The position numbers and the translations under genes were made by a program. The notes under the pieces are model-generated. The model searched no databases. It was not told the origin of the DNA and saw only the letters and a program-made list of their open reading frames with translations. From an uncultured Chryseobacterium sp. (lineage in GTDB: Bacteria > Bacteroidota > Bacteroidia > Flavobacteriales > Weeksellaceae), in contig CAJYRQ010000053.1 in assembly GCA_913777465.1 (NCBI GenBank), forward strand, positions 62,001 to 126,000: a stretch of 64,000 nt of DNA, read 5' to 3'. Shown in pieces: positions 34,479 through 42,648 of this stretch (position 1 is the first letter of the stretch; each line of letters opens with the position of its first letter).

Positions 34479-37262
34479 TTAATGCGCACCTGTGCTCGTA
34501 AGCTCCTTGATGGAAGGTACAAAAGTCGTCAGGTCGATGCCTTCTACCGCATTTTTGTACTCATCGATACTTGGAATTCTTCCCATGATCGCAGAAAGTA
34601 CCACTACCGGCGTAGAAGCCAGTAAAGATTCCCCTTTTTTACGCTCGGAATCTTCAACCACTCTTCCCTGGAACAGACGGGTAGAAGTCGCTAAAACGGT
34701 ATCTCCTTTTTCAGCTTTCTCCTGGTTCCCCATACAAAGGTTACATCCCGGACGCTCAAGGTACATCATGTTTTTGTATTCCACACGGGCTTCTCCTTTC
34801 GGTGCATTGTCGTCAAATTCAAAACCGGAATATTTCTCAAGGAATTCCCAGTCGCCTTCCGCCTTCAGTTCATCGATAATGTTGTATGTAGGAGCAGCTA
34901 CCACAAGCGGTGCCTGGAATTCTACCGTTCCGTTTTTCTTTTCGATGTTTTTAAGCATCTGGGAAACGATCTTAAGGTCACCTTTGTGAACCATACAGGA
35001 TCCTACGAATCCAAGATCCACTTTTTTCTCCCCTCTGTAGAACGTCAGGTCCCGGATGGTATCGTGCGTATATCTTTTGGAAACGTCATCGTTATTTACA
35101 TCCGGATCGGCAATCATCGGTTCAACGATCGCATCAAGATCTACCACCACTTCCGCGTAGTATTTAGCATTGGCATCCGGAGTTAAAGCCGGTTTCTCAC
35201 CTGATCTGATCTCGGCGATTCTTTTGTTTGCTTTGTCGATCAGCCCCTGAAGCACCTGGTTTCTGTTATCCATTCCTTTGTCGATCATGATCTGGATTCT
35301 GCCTTTGGCAATTTCCAATGATTCGATCAAGGTATCATCTTCAGAGATACAGATCGAAGCTTTTGCTTTCATTTCCGCAGTCCAGTCGGTAAAGGTAAAG
35401 GCCTGGTCCGCAGGAAGCGTGCCGATGTGCACTTCGATGATTCTTCCCTGGAATACGTTTTCCCCGCCGAACTGCTTCAGCATCTGCGCCTGGGTTGCAT
35501 GAACCACATCACGGAAGTCCATGTGTTCTTTCATGTTTCCTTTGAAGGTTACTTTTACGGATTCAGGAATCGGCATGGAAGCTTCACCGGTGGCCAATGC
35601 AAGAGCTACGGTTCCGGAATCCGCTCCGAACGCTACCCCTTTGGACATTCTCGTATGAGAATCTCCACCGATGATGATCGCCCATTCGTCGATGGTAATA
35701 TCGTTAAGAACTTTGTGGATCACATCCGTCATGGAGTGGTATTCACCTTTCGGGTCACGGGCGGTGATCAGACCGAAATCATTCATGAATTTCATTAATT
35801 TAGGGATATTGGCCTGTGCTTTTTTATCCCATACGGAAGCGGTGTGGCATCCCGACTGGTAAGCGCCGTCAACAACCGGAGAAATTACCGTTGCCGCCAT
35901 GGATTCCAGTTCCTGAGCGGTCATCAGGCCGGTGGTATCCTGGGAACCGACGATGTTTACCTGTACTCTGACGTCTGAACCGGCATGAAGAACTTTACCT
36001 GGAGTTACCCCAACGGCATTTCTGTTGAAGATCTTTTCAACGGCCGTTAAGCCCTGTCCGTCGTGAGAGATTTCTTTGGACGGTGCAAAAACCTGAGGGG
36101 CTTCAATACCCAGTACCTGGGCAGCAAAAGTCTGCAACTTTTTACCGAAAACGATGGCGTAAGAACCTCCGGCTTTGATGAATTCCATCTTTTGCGGAGT
36201 AAATGATTTGGCAAGATCAATCAGTTCCTCGTTTCCTTTATACAGTTTCTTTTCTTTGGTATTGATGGTTAAGACCGTTCCGGTAGCTACTGAGTAAGCT
36301 TCCTCCAACACGATTTCCCCGTTTTCGTTGCGCACCGGGTTGCCGTTTTCATCGGTTTTTTTCACCCAGTTTTTAAGGTCGATCCCGATACCTCCCGTTA
36401 CATCTACAGTAGTAAGGAAGATTGGGGAAATCCCGTTGGTTCCTCCTACAATTGGAGCGATATTAACGAAAGGTACATAAGGGCTGGCCTGTTTACCGGT
36501 CCACAACGCTACGTTGTTTACCCCGGACATACGCGATGATCCTACCCCCATCGTTCCTTTTTCTGCGATCAGCATGACGCTGGCATCCGGATGCTGGGTC
36601 TGCAGCATTTTAATTTCTTCCTGAGCCTCAGGCGTGATCATGCATTTTCCGTGAAGCTCACGGTCTGATCTCGAGTGTGCCTGGTTTCCCGGTGATAAAA
36701 GGTCGGTGGAAATATCGCCTTCGCCTGCGATATAAGTAACTACTCTAATTTCCTCGGCTACTTCCGGAAGCTTGGTAAAAAATTCTGCCTGGGCGTAACT
36801 TTCAAGGATTTCTTTTGCGATTTTATTACCGCTATGGTAAGCTTCCTTCAGTCGGTTGGTATCCGCTTCATAAAGGAAAACCTGGGTTTTAAGCACTGCT
36901 GCGGCTTCCTGAGCAATTGCTTCATCATTCCCAAGGGCCAGATCCAGCAATACTTCAATGGATTTACCGCCTTTCATGTGAGATAAAAGCTCAAAGGCAA
37001 AGGCTTGGGAAATTTCTTCTACTACCGACTCACCAAGGATAATTTCTTTTAAAAAATCCGCTTTTACGCTGGCTGCGCTGGTCGTTCCGGGCAAAGTATT
37101 GTAGATAAAAAACTTAAGAGAATCGGCCCTGTGCTCATTGGCCTTATCTTTAATCTGTGCGATAATCTCGCTCAATAATTCAGCACTGTCAATAGGTTTT
37201 GGGTGAAGCCCCTGATTTTTTCTTTCTTCAATTTCTTGGATGTAATCCTGATAAATGTTCAT
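34479..37262 (-). CDS. acnB: AcnB, bifunctional aconitate hydratase 2 / 2-methylisocitrate dehydratase
   Basis: The 927-residue protein starts with the HEAT-like helical domain typical of AcnB (MNIYQDYIQEIEERKNQGL onwards). The swivel domain follows (GSSRMSGVNNVAL near 245), then the catalytic core. Cluster Cys occur in GSCMVHKGDL near 770 and PGCNLCMGN near 845-853, in the order seen in AcnB. The enzyme works in the TCA cycle and may serve the methylcitrate route. In E. coli AcnB also binds mRNA when its cluster is lost; whether this protein does is unknown. Confidence 0.96.
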   Translation of the reverse strand: MNIYQDYIQEIEERKNQGLHPKPIDSAELLSEIIAQIKDKANEHRADSLKFFIYNTLPGTTSAASVKADFLKEIILGESVVEEISQAFAFELLSHMKGGKSIEVLLDLALGNDEAIAQEAAAVLKTQVFLYEADTNRLKEAYHSGNKIAKEILESYAQAEFFTKLPEVAEEIRVVTYIAGEGDISTDLLSPGNQAHSRSDRELHGKCMITPEAQEEIKMLQTQHPDASVMLIAEKGTMGVGSSRMSGVNNVALWTGKQASPYVPFVNIAPIVGGTNGISPIFLTTVDVTGGIGIDLKNWVKKTDENGNPVRNENGEIVLEEAYSVATGTVLTINTKEKKLYKGNEELIDLAKSFTPQKMEFIKAGGSYAIVFGKKLQTFAAQVLGIEAPQVFAPSKEISHDGQGLTAVEKIFNRNAVGVTPGKVLHAGSDVRVQVNIVGSQDTTGLMTAQELESMAATVISPVVDGAYQSGCHTASVWDKKAQANIPKLMKFMNDFGLITARDPKGEYHSMTDVIHKVLNDITIDEWAIIIGGDSHTRMSKGVAFGADSGTVALALATGEASMPIPESVKVTFKGNMKEHMDFRDVVHATQAQMLKQFGGENVFQGRIIEVHIGTLPADQAFTFTDWTAEMKAKASICISEDDTLIESLEIAKGRIQIMIDKGMDNRNQVLQGLIDKANKRIAEIRSGEKPALTPDANAKYYAEVVVDLDAIVEPMIADPDVNNDDVSKRYTHDTIRDLTFYRGEKKVDLGFVGSCMVHKGDLKIVSQMLKNIEKKNGTVEFQAPLVVAAPTYNIIDELKAEGDWEFLEKYSGFEFDDNAPKGEARVEYKNMMYLERPGCNLCMGNQEKAEKGDTVLATSTRLFQGRVVEDSERKKGESLLASTPVVVLSAIMGRIPSIDEYKNAVEGIDLTTFVPSIKELTSTGAH

Positions 37263-37587
37263 AATAATAGAAGTCTTTTCAATCTTAAAAGAGATTATAA
37301 CGGTATTCCGGTATCCGTAAAAGTCAGAAAAAGAATCGTTTATAATCCGTAATTATTCCAGAAGGTGATCAATAACAAGGTGTTTCGGGATCCTGACGTA
37401 AAAGAATTTTGCATATGGTAATGTCAAAAATCTGGTTCAAAGATGATTTTTATTATTTAAACCCCTGAAAAGGTCTCCAAATTTACGGATTTTTCGTATT
37501 TTATATAACTTAATTATTTAGATTCTTTATAAATATGTATTTTATATTTTCTATTTTTGCCTGAATTTTGCAGAGCCAGTGGTGATT
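37263..37587. other. Divergent gap between acnB and the WG-repeat gene
   Basis: This 325-bp region holds no gene. TAAATTTG on the minus strand (complement of 37478-37485) is a candidate -7 box for acnB, about 215 bp upstream of its start, and TATTTTTG at 37552-37559 on the plus strand is a candidate -7 box for the WG-repeat gene. Clear -33 boxes are missing for both. Confidence 0.4.
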
Positions 37588-38358
37588 ATGAAAAAGGTTG
37601 TTTCGATTTTGGGGATTTTTATTTCGATTTCTGTTTTCTCCCAGACTAAAACGGTAAAAAAATTACCGGTGAAAAATATAGCTAAAACTGTGGCGGGACA
37701 ATCTGCTGCAAAGTCAAACGCGAATCCTGATCTGCCGGTTCTGAATAAAGAGCTTCCCCTTTTGATTCCTAAAAAGAAAAACGGCAGTTTCGGGTATACC
37801 AACCAGAGAGGGAAATTCATCATCCAGCCGGAATACCATATTGCCGTATTTTTCTATGAAGACTGTAATCTTTTAAATTCACCCAATGAAAAACTGAGAA
37901 AATTCGGGACGGCGGACTATGCGACGGTGGAAAAAAACGAAATTTCCTACCGGATCGATCAGACGGGCAAAAGGGTTTACCAGTACAAACAGGCGGACCT
38001 TGGAAAGTGTATTCAGAAAGAGTATGTCCAGCAGCTCTATCAGGGCTATACGATGAACGGTTTCTACGGCCTGATCGAAAAATCAACCTTTAAAAATCCG
38101 CAGGATTACCGACAGTTCAAAATCTATCCGCAATACGAATACCTCTTCATTCTTGAAGGGGACGACGTTGCCAATCCGATGATCATTGCTTCCAAAAACA
38201 ATAGCTTCGGGATTATCGATAAGAACGGTGCTGTTGTCATCCCATTCGAATATGCTGATATCAAAAGGAATTTCAGCTGGAAACTCGGCCGGATGTTCGA
38301 GGTTTCAAAAGACGGAAAAAACTATTTTTACATCGACCAGCGGAACCAGACGTATTAA
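37588..38358 (+). CDS. Secreted WG-repeat protein
   Basis: The protein has 256 residues from the ATG at 37588. A GTG at 37579 would add three. A signal peptide (MKKVVSILGIFISISVFSQ) and a Lys-rich linker precede two or three WG (KWG) repeats: NGSFGYTNQRGKFIIQPEY near residues 73-91 and NSFGIIDKNGAVVIPFEYAD near 208-227. WG repeats fold as beta hairpins in proteins of diverse or unknown function, often at the cell surface. No partner gene is adjacent. A short stem, ATCGGG/CCCGAT, lies about 30 bp after the stop. Confidence 0.82.
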   Translation: MKKVVSILGIFISISVFSQTKTVKKLPVKNIAKTVAGQSAAKSNANPDLPVLNKELPLLIPKKKNGSFGYTNQRGKFIIQPEYHIAVFFYEDCNLLNSPNEKLRKFGTADYATVEKNEISYRIDQTGKRVYQYKQADLGKCIQKEYVQQLYQGYTMNGFYGLIEKSTFKNPQDYRQFKIYPQYEYLFILEGDDVANPMIIASKNNSFGIIDKNGAVVIPFEYADIKRNFSWKLGRMFEVSKDGKNYFYIDQRNQTY

Positions 38359-38509
38359 ACCATTGTGCTGTGTTTTTTGTGACATCGGGCTGTACCCGAT
38401 GCTGGTTTAAGCCGCCCCGTTGGAGTTCGCCACTTTACTGGTTATATCAAGGAAAAAAGTCCATTCTTCTAATAAAATTTTGTTTGTGATTTGGTATAGC
38501 TGTAAATTT

Positions 38510-38577
38510 AAACCATAAACCATAAACCATAAACCATAAACCATAAACCATAAACCATAAACCATAAACCATAAACC
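38510..38577. repeat. Tandem 7-bp repeat AAACCAT, 9.7 copies
   Basis: Nine perfect AAACCAT units run from 38510 to 38572, with a partial AAACC to 38577. The array ends 19 bp before the -7 box of the thiamin-receptor leader, so it occupies the upstream promoter and -33 region. No spacer structure of the CRISPR kind is present. Confidence 0.95.
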
Positions 38578-38596
38578 GATTCTCATAAATTTTTCT

Positions 38597-38604
38597 TAAT
38601 TTTG
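38597..38604 (+). promoter_or_regulatory. -7 element for the thiamin-receptor transcript
   Basis: TAATTTTG matches TAnnTTTG and sits 7 bases before the start of the TPP aptamer. The expected TTG/TTTG -33 position falls in the last AAACC of the tandem repeat, where no match exists. Confidence 0.55.
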
Positions 38605-38610
38605 CCGCTG

Positions 38611-38684
38611 AAATAAAGGGGTGCTGTCACAAGCTGAGATTATACCCAATGAACCTGGAACGGGTAATGCCGTTTAGGGAATTT
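38611..38684 (+). promoter_or_regulatory. TPP riboswitch upstream of a TonB-dependent receptor
   Basis: AAAGGGGTGCTGTCAC, AGCTGAGATTATACCC, GAACCTGGAACGGGTAAT and GCCGTTTAGGGAA contain the conserved thi-box blocks in order. P1 can form from AAAT (38611-38614) and ATTT (38681-38684). It marks the downstream receptor as part of the thiamin regulon. Confidence 0.94.
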
Positions 38685-38714
38685 AAATGTATCCATGTGA
38701 AAATTTAGCAATAT

Positions 38715-38811
38715 ACCAATGCTTATTGTTAAATTGGTAAACCGAATACATCGTTACATTATTAATCTGCCCCTTTTATTCATTAAATGTTAAAATTTAT
38801 AGAATGAAAGG
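38715..38811 (+). promoter_or_regulatory. Expression platform of the receptor TPP riboswitch
   Basis: After an intervening hairpin (TACCAAT 38715-38721 with ATTGGTA 38734-38740), CCTTTTATTC (38772-38781) pairs with GAATGAAAGG (38802-38811; one G-U), which contains the receptor ATG (38804). The same strand, CCCCTTTTATT, can pair with AATAAAGGGG (38612-38623) of the aptamer with one bulge. The order aptamer, hairpin, switching strand, start-codon hairpin equals that of the thi operon leader. Confidence 0.68.
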
Positions 38812-40906
38812 ATTATTTTTTTTAGGGCTTACCGTTGGCGCATTTGCCTTCGCCCAGGCGCAGAATACCGACTCCATACAGATCAGGGAAATCGAGGCCG
38901 TTAATTTTACCAAAAGGCTTCCCGTTGCCAAAGAAATCATCAATGTTCAGAGAGATCTCGACAGCCGGAACCTGGGGCAGGATCTTCCTATTTTGCTGAA
39001 AAATCAGACTTCCGTCATTTCCACTTCCGATGCCGGAAACGGGGTAGGCTATACCGGATTCAGAATCCGGGGCGTATCGGGAAGTGCCATCAATGTCATG
39101 ATGAATGGGGTTCCGTATAACGATTCCGAGAGCCAGGGTACTTTTTTTGTGAATGTGCCGGACCTTACCAGCTCCGCGTCACAGATTTTAATCCAGAGAG
39201 GGGTAGGAACATCCAACAACGGATCGGCAGCTTTCGGGGCAAGCATCAATGTGCTTTCCAAAGATCCGGAAGATAAATTTTATGTGAAAACCGACGACAG
39301 CTACGGCTCGTTCAATACTTATAAATATGCTGCGGAAGTAGGTTCCGGAAAATTCTGGGGCAACCGGCTTTCGGTAATGGGGAGATATACGCACATCAAT
39401 TCCGACGGGTACATCGACCGTGCTTTTTCAAAACTGAATTCCTACAACTTTACCGCTTTGTTTGAAGAGGGAAAAACGAGAATCCGGCTAATGGCTTTCG
39501 GAGGAAAGGAAAAAACCTACCAGGCCTGGAACGGAATCGACCGCAAGACGTGGGAAACCGATCCGAAATTCAATTATTCCGGGGCGATCTACGATGCCGA
39601 CGGCAATATTTCAGGATTTTACGATAACGAAACCGATAACTACAGGCAAAACCATTACCAGTTGCTTTGGGAACAGAAATTCAATGAAAAATGGAACCTA
39701 GAGACCACGCTGCACTACACCAAAGGAAAAGGATATTATGAAAACTATAAGCAGGGCGACCCTTTTGCGAGGTACAACCTGCAGGATATGAACGGCGAAG
39801 ATTCTTCCGATTTCATCAGGAAAAAATGGCTGAATAATGATTTCTATGGCATTGTTTCCACATTGTACGGGAAATTGGGGATGGTGGATGTGAATTTCGG
39901 TGCTGTAGCCAACCAGTATTACGGAAGGCATTTCGGAAATGTAACCGGTGTTTTCCTGCCGCAGATCAGTGAATACGAATATTACAGAAACCGTTCCGTG
40001 AAAAATGAAGTCTCAGGATTTGCCAAAGCATTGGTTAAACTAAACGATTTTGAGATCTTTGGTGATCTTCAGCTCAGAAATGTGGACTACGATACCAGAA
40101 TTATCACTGCCGGCGACGGTGAAGGAGCAGACCTGAAAAAGAACTGGCTGTTTTTCAATCCTAAAGCCGGGATCAACTACCGCATCGGAAACGGAAAGGT
40201 TTTCCTTTCCTATGCGCATGCCCACCGCGAACCCAACCGGGATGATTTACTGGCCAACAACGGCGTGAAAGCGGAAAAACTGCACGACTTTGAAGCCGGA
40301 ATCGAAAAACAGTTCGGTATTGTTTCATTTACTGCAAATCTGTACTATATGTATTATGTCAATCAGCTGGTATTAAATGGCGAGCTGAATAATGTCGGCG
40401 CTTTCATCCGGACCAATTCCGGGAAGAGCTACCGGAGCGGGATCGAGCTGGGCGCATTGGCCAAACTCTCAAAGCAGTGGGAGATCAACGGAAATGTGAG
40501 CTTCAGCAACAACAGGAACCTGGATTTTAAAGTAGAAAACACGGAAGGCATCCAGGATCTCGGAAATACCCAGATTTCTTTCTCGCCGGACATCATCGCC
40601 AACCTGGCCCTGAAATTCAACCCTAACAAAAATTTCCAGTTTTCCCTCATGAACCAATATGTAGGAAAACAGTATTTGGATAACTCGGAAGACGAAAACC
40701 TTCAGCTGAAAGATTATTTTCTTACCGATTTCAATGCGCAGTACCAGTTTAAAATCAAGAGCAACGATATTGCCCTGAAACTTTTGGTGAACAACATCTT
40801 CAATAAAAAGTATGTGAACAACGGTGCCGTATGGGATGGCGAACCGTATTATTTCTCACAGGCCGGAACCAATTTCATGTTCGGGATCAGCTGGACGATC
40901 CGGTAA
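38804..40906 (+). CDS. TonB-dependent receptor, probable thiamin (or precursor) transporter
   Basis: The 700-residue protein has a signal peptide (MKGLFFLGLTVGAFAFAQAQ) and a plug domain (IRGVSGSAINVMMNGVPYND and LIQRGVGTSNNGSAAFGASI near residues 85-150). A 22-strand barrel of normal TBDR length follows and ends in GISWTIR. It takes up its ligand across the outer membrane with TonB energy. The TPP riboswitch in its leader is strong evidence that the ligand is thiamin or a related pyrimidine/thiazole compound, as for riboswitch-controlled receptors in other Bacteroidota. No inner-membrane PnuT-like transporter is beside it. A terminator follows. Confidence 0.9.
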   Translation: MKGLFFLGLTVGAFAFAQAQNTDSIQIREIEAVNFTKRLPVAKEIINVQRDLDSRNLGQDLPILLKNQTSVISTSDAGNGVGYTGFRIRGVSGSAINVMMNGVPYNDSESQGTFFVNVPDLTSSASQILIQRGVGTSNNGSAAFGASINVLSKDPEDKFYVKTDDSYGSFNTYKYAAEVGSGKFWGNRLSVMGRYTHINSDGYIDRAFSKLNSYNFTALFEEGKTRIRLMAFGGKEKTYQAWNGIDRKTWETDPKFNYSGAIYDADGNISGFYDNETDNYRQNHYQLLWEQKFNEKWNLETTLHYTKGKGYYENYKQGDPFARYNLQDMNGEDSSDFIRKKWLNNDFYGIVSTLYGKLGMVDVNFGAVANQYYGRHFGNVTGVFLPQISEYEYYRNRSVKNEVSGFAKALVKLNDFEIFGDLQLRNVDYDTRIITAGDGEGADLKKNWLFFNPKAGINYRIGNGKVFLSYAHAHREPNRDDLLANNGVKAEKLHDFEAGIEKQFGIVSFTANLYYMYYVNQLVLNGELNNVGAFIRTNSGKSYRSGIELGALAKLSKQWEINGNVSFSNNRNLDFKVENTEGIQDLGNTQISFSPDIIANLALKFNPNKNFQFSLMNQYVGKQYLDNSEDENLQLKDYFLTDFNAQYQFKIKSNDIALKLLVNNIFNKKYVNNGAVWDGEPYYFSQAGTNFMFGISWTIR

Positions 40907-40958
40907 TCATCAGGCTATATTTAAAACAAATTATAGTAAGTAAAAAGTTAGATTTTTC

Positions 40959-40984
40959 AAGGCTGCTCCGGCAGTCTTTTTTAT
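40959..40984 (+). terminator. Terminator after the thiamin receptor
   Basis: AAGGCTGC (40959-40966) pairs with GCAGTCTT (40971-40978; one G-U) around TCCG, followed by T4 and more T. Confidence 0.8.
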
Positions 40985-40990
40985 TTTTAT

Positions 40991-41090
40991 CAGGAGCTTA
41001 ATCGCGCTATCCACTGTATCTTTTTTGTGACGGCCTCCGCGCTGCTCTATCCGCCACAAAAAAGGATGCCGTTCCTATCGCGGCTAGGGC
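40991..41090. repeat. Long imperfect palindrome (REP-like) of Bacteroidota type
   Basis: TTTTTTGTG (41021-41029) pairs perfectly with CACAAAAAA (41055-41063) over a 25-nt G+C-rich loop. The flanks carry CAGGAGCTTAATCGCGCTATCC and GGATGCCGTTCCTATCGCGG/CTAGGGC, in which the word ATCGCG recurs. Similar sequences occur between genes in many flavobacterial genomes (from memory, not checked). Only one copy is in this window. Confidence 0.5.
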
Positions 41091-41148
41091 AGTCGTGATC
41101 GTTATCGCCATTTGATGTTCAAAACATAGATCCTATTGTTAACATAAA

Positions 41149-41209
41149 ACTTGCAGCATCGAGCTTCCATCATCCAACCATCAGTAAGACTTCTTCTGGT
41201 TCACGTTAA
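41149..41209. repeat. Intergenic element, right half of copy F
   Basis: ACTTGCAGCATCGAGCTTCC and ATCATCCAACC (41149-41179) match the core; TTCTGGTTCACGTTAA (41194-41209) matches the right terminal motif. No left terminal motif was found within 300 bp upstream. Confidence 0.55.
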
Positions 41210-41258
41210 ACTTACGGTACAGGACAACACCCATGCACCAAAAGTCCCGAAAAAGTCA

Positions 41259-41266
41259 TAAATTTG
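41259..41266 (+). promoter_or_regulatory. -7 element just before the HU-domain gene
   Basis: TAAATTTG ends 7 bases before the ATG at 41274, so transcription would begin at or next to the start codon. This suggests a leaderless mRNA. Confidence 0.55.
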
Positions 41267-41273
41267 CTCCCAG

Positions 41274-42059
41274 ATGAATATTTCAGCTTACATTTTAGAA
41301 TATTTGAAACAGTTCGGAACCGTTACGGTACCGGATTTCGGTGTTTTTTCCCTGGAGAAATCCAAGGCGGTCATCAATTCCGAAAATGGGAGCATTCTTC
41401 CTCCTGCCAGTACTATTGTATATGCTTCGGATTATGAAGCGAAGTCGGATGACCTGGCGGCATTCATTGCCGGGCAGAAACAGATGACCCTGGAAGCTTC
41501 AAAAACCGACCTCCAGATCCAGACCGATTTCTGGAAGAAAAAACTTCAGGCCGAGCAGACGCTGGACGTTCAGGGGTTGGGAACCGTTTATATCGAAGAC
41601 GGAACCATCCATTTTAAAGGACAAAGGCTGCAGTCGGACCACCCGGATTTTTACGGACTGGAGGAGATCCGGCTTTCCGATATGCAGGCGCATAGCCCGA
41701 AGTCGGCGGTTTCTTCCAATGCTGAAAAAGATTACAAGTTTAATAAATCGATTCTCTGGGCGTTCCTGATCATCGTTCCGGTACTGGGGATCATCTACAT
41801 CGCCTACACCCAGCAGGAACTGCTGTTCGGGAAAAAGTCATTTGATGATACTCCTATTTCGGTGCAGACCAAAACCCACAGGATTCAGAAAGATACGGTA
41901 AAAGTTCAGCAGCACGCAGTTCCGGCAGCGGATTCCTTAAAGAAAGATACCGTTATCCGGAAAAACGTTCAGGCCGTACCGCAGAAAACCGTTCCGGTGC
42001 AGCCGGCAGCTAAAAGCCAGACCAAAACCCAGGCAATTCCAAACAACACTAAGAAATAA
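41274..42059 (+). CDS. HU/CCDC81-like domain membrane protein
   Basis: The 261-residue protein has an N-terminal domain (ISAYILEYLKQFGTVTVPDF, GVFSLEK) of the HU-CCDC81 type found in Bacteroidota, up to about residue 135. One membrane helix follows at about 158-177 (ILWAFLIIVPVLGIIYIAY). The C-terminal tail is Lys/Gln/Pro/Thr-rich and low-complexity, and no SPOR domain is visible. Related proteins often end in a SPOR peptidoglycan-binding domain; this one lacks it or ends early. The thioesterase gene overlaps its stop by one base. Function unknown. Confidence 0.78.
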   Translation: MNISAYILEYLKQFGTVTVPDFGVFSLEKSKAVINSENGSILPPASTIVYASDYEAKSDDLAAFIAGQKQMTLEASKTDLQIQTDFWKKKLQAEQTLDVQGLGTVYIEDGTIHFKGQRLQSDHPDFYGLEEIRLSDMQAHSPKSAVSSNAEKDYKFNKSILWAFLIIVPVLGIIYIAYTQQELLFGKKSFDDTPISVQTKTHRIQKDTVKVQQHAVPAADSLKKDTVIRKNVQAVPQKTVPVQPAAKSQTKTQAIPNNTKK

Positions 42060-42586
42060 TGGCAAAAATAAAAAAAGCGTCAGATTCCCTGACGGTCATG
42101 ACGAATATCGTCCTTCCCAACGATACCAATCAGCTGAGAAACCTCTTCGGGGGTGAACTGCTGGCCAGAATGGACCGTTGTGCTTCGATTTCAGCAACCC
42201 GACACTGCGAAAGAAGGGTCGTGACGGCCTCCGTAAACCACGTATCCTTCGATCATCCGATTCCGGAAGGCGGAATTGTGGTGATGGAATCCAAAGTTTC
42301 CAGGGCATTTTCCACCTCCATGGAAATTTATGTAGACGTCTGGCTGGACGACCCGATCAACCGCAAAAAAATTCAGACCAACAAAGGAATCTATACCTTC
42401 GTTGCCGTGGATGAATTCAACCGTCCGATCCCGATTCCCGATATGGAACCGGAAACCGAGCTGGAAAAAGAGCGATATGCCGCTGCTTTAAGAAGGAAAG
42501 AACTTTCACTCATCCTTTCCGGAAGAATGAAGCCTTCAGAATCCATCGAGCTTAAAAAGCTTTTCCAGGAGACTCCTGCAGATTAA
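42059..42586 (+). CDS. Acyl-CoA thioesterase, hotdog fold
   Basis: This 175-residue protein has a single hotdog domain of the YciA/BACH type. Signature residues are NQLRNLFGGELLARMD near 24-39 (the conserved Asp), CASISATRHCER and SVNHVSFDHPIPEGG near 59-73. It hydrolyses acyl-CoA to free CoA and fatty acid. The start overlaps the stop of the HU-domain gene by one base. The C-terminus KKLFQETPAD is followed by a GxxExxY cassette. A second copy of the sequence AAGCTTTTCCAGGAG beyond it, reading KLFQEPTE and stop, suggests that the original end of this gene was separated by an insertion. Confidence 0.9.
   Translation: MAKIKKASDSLTVMTNIVLPNDTNQLRNLFGGELLARMDRCASISATRHCERRVVTASVNHVSFDHPIPEGGIVVMESKVSRAFSTSMEIYVDVWLDDPINRKKIQTNKGIYTFVAVDEFNRPIPIPDMEPETELEKERYAAALRRKELSLILSGRMKPSESIELKKLFQETPAD
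42557..42571 (+). repeat. 15-bp direct repeat, upstream copy
   Basis: AAGCTTTTCCAGGAG, in the last codons of the thioesterase (encoding KLFQE), is repeated exactly at 43080-43094 on the far side of the GxxExxY pseudogene. Confidence 0.85.
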
Positions 42587-42648
42587 ACACAAATAACACA
42601 AATACCAGCACAGATTTTCACAAATAATGTGCAACATAAATAAACACA

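Noticed and set aside
31901..37262. Tandem gene duplication of aconitase
   Set aside because: Lengths, domain order and motif spacing differ; the two belong to different aconitase classes.
38510..38577. CRISPR-like array
   Set aside because: The repeat is a simple 7-bp tandem unit with no spacers and no cas genes nearby.
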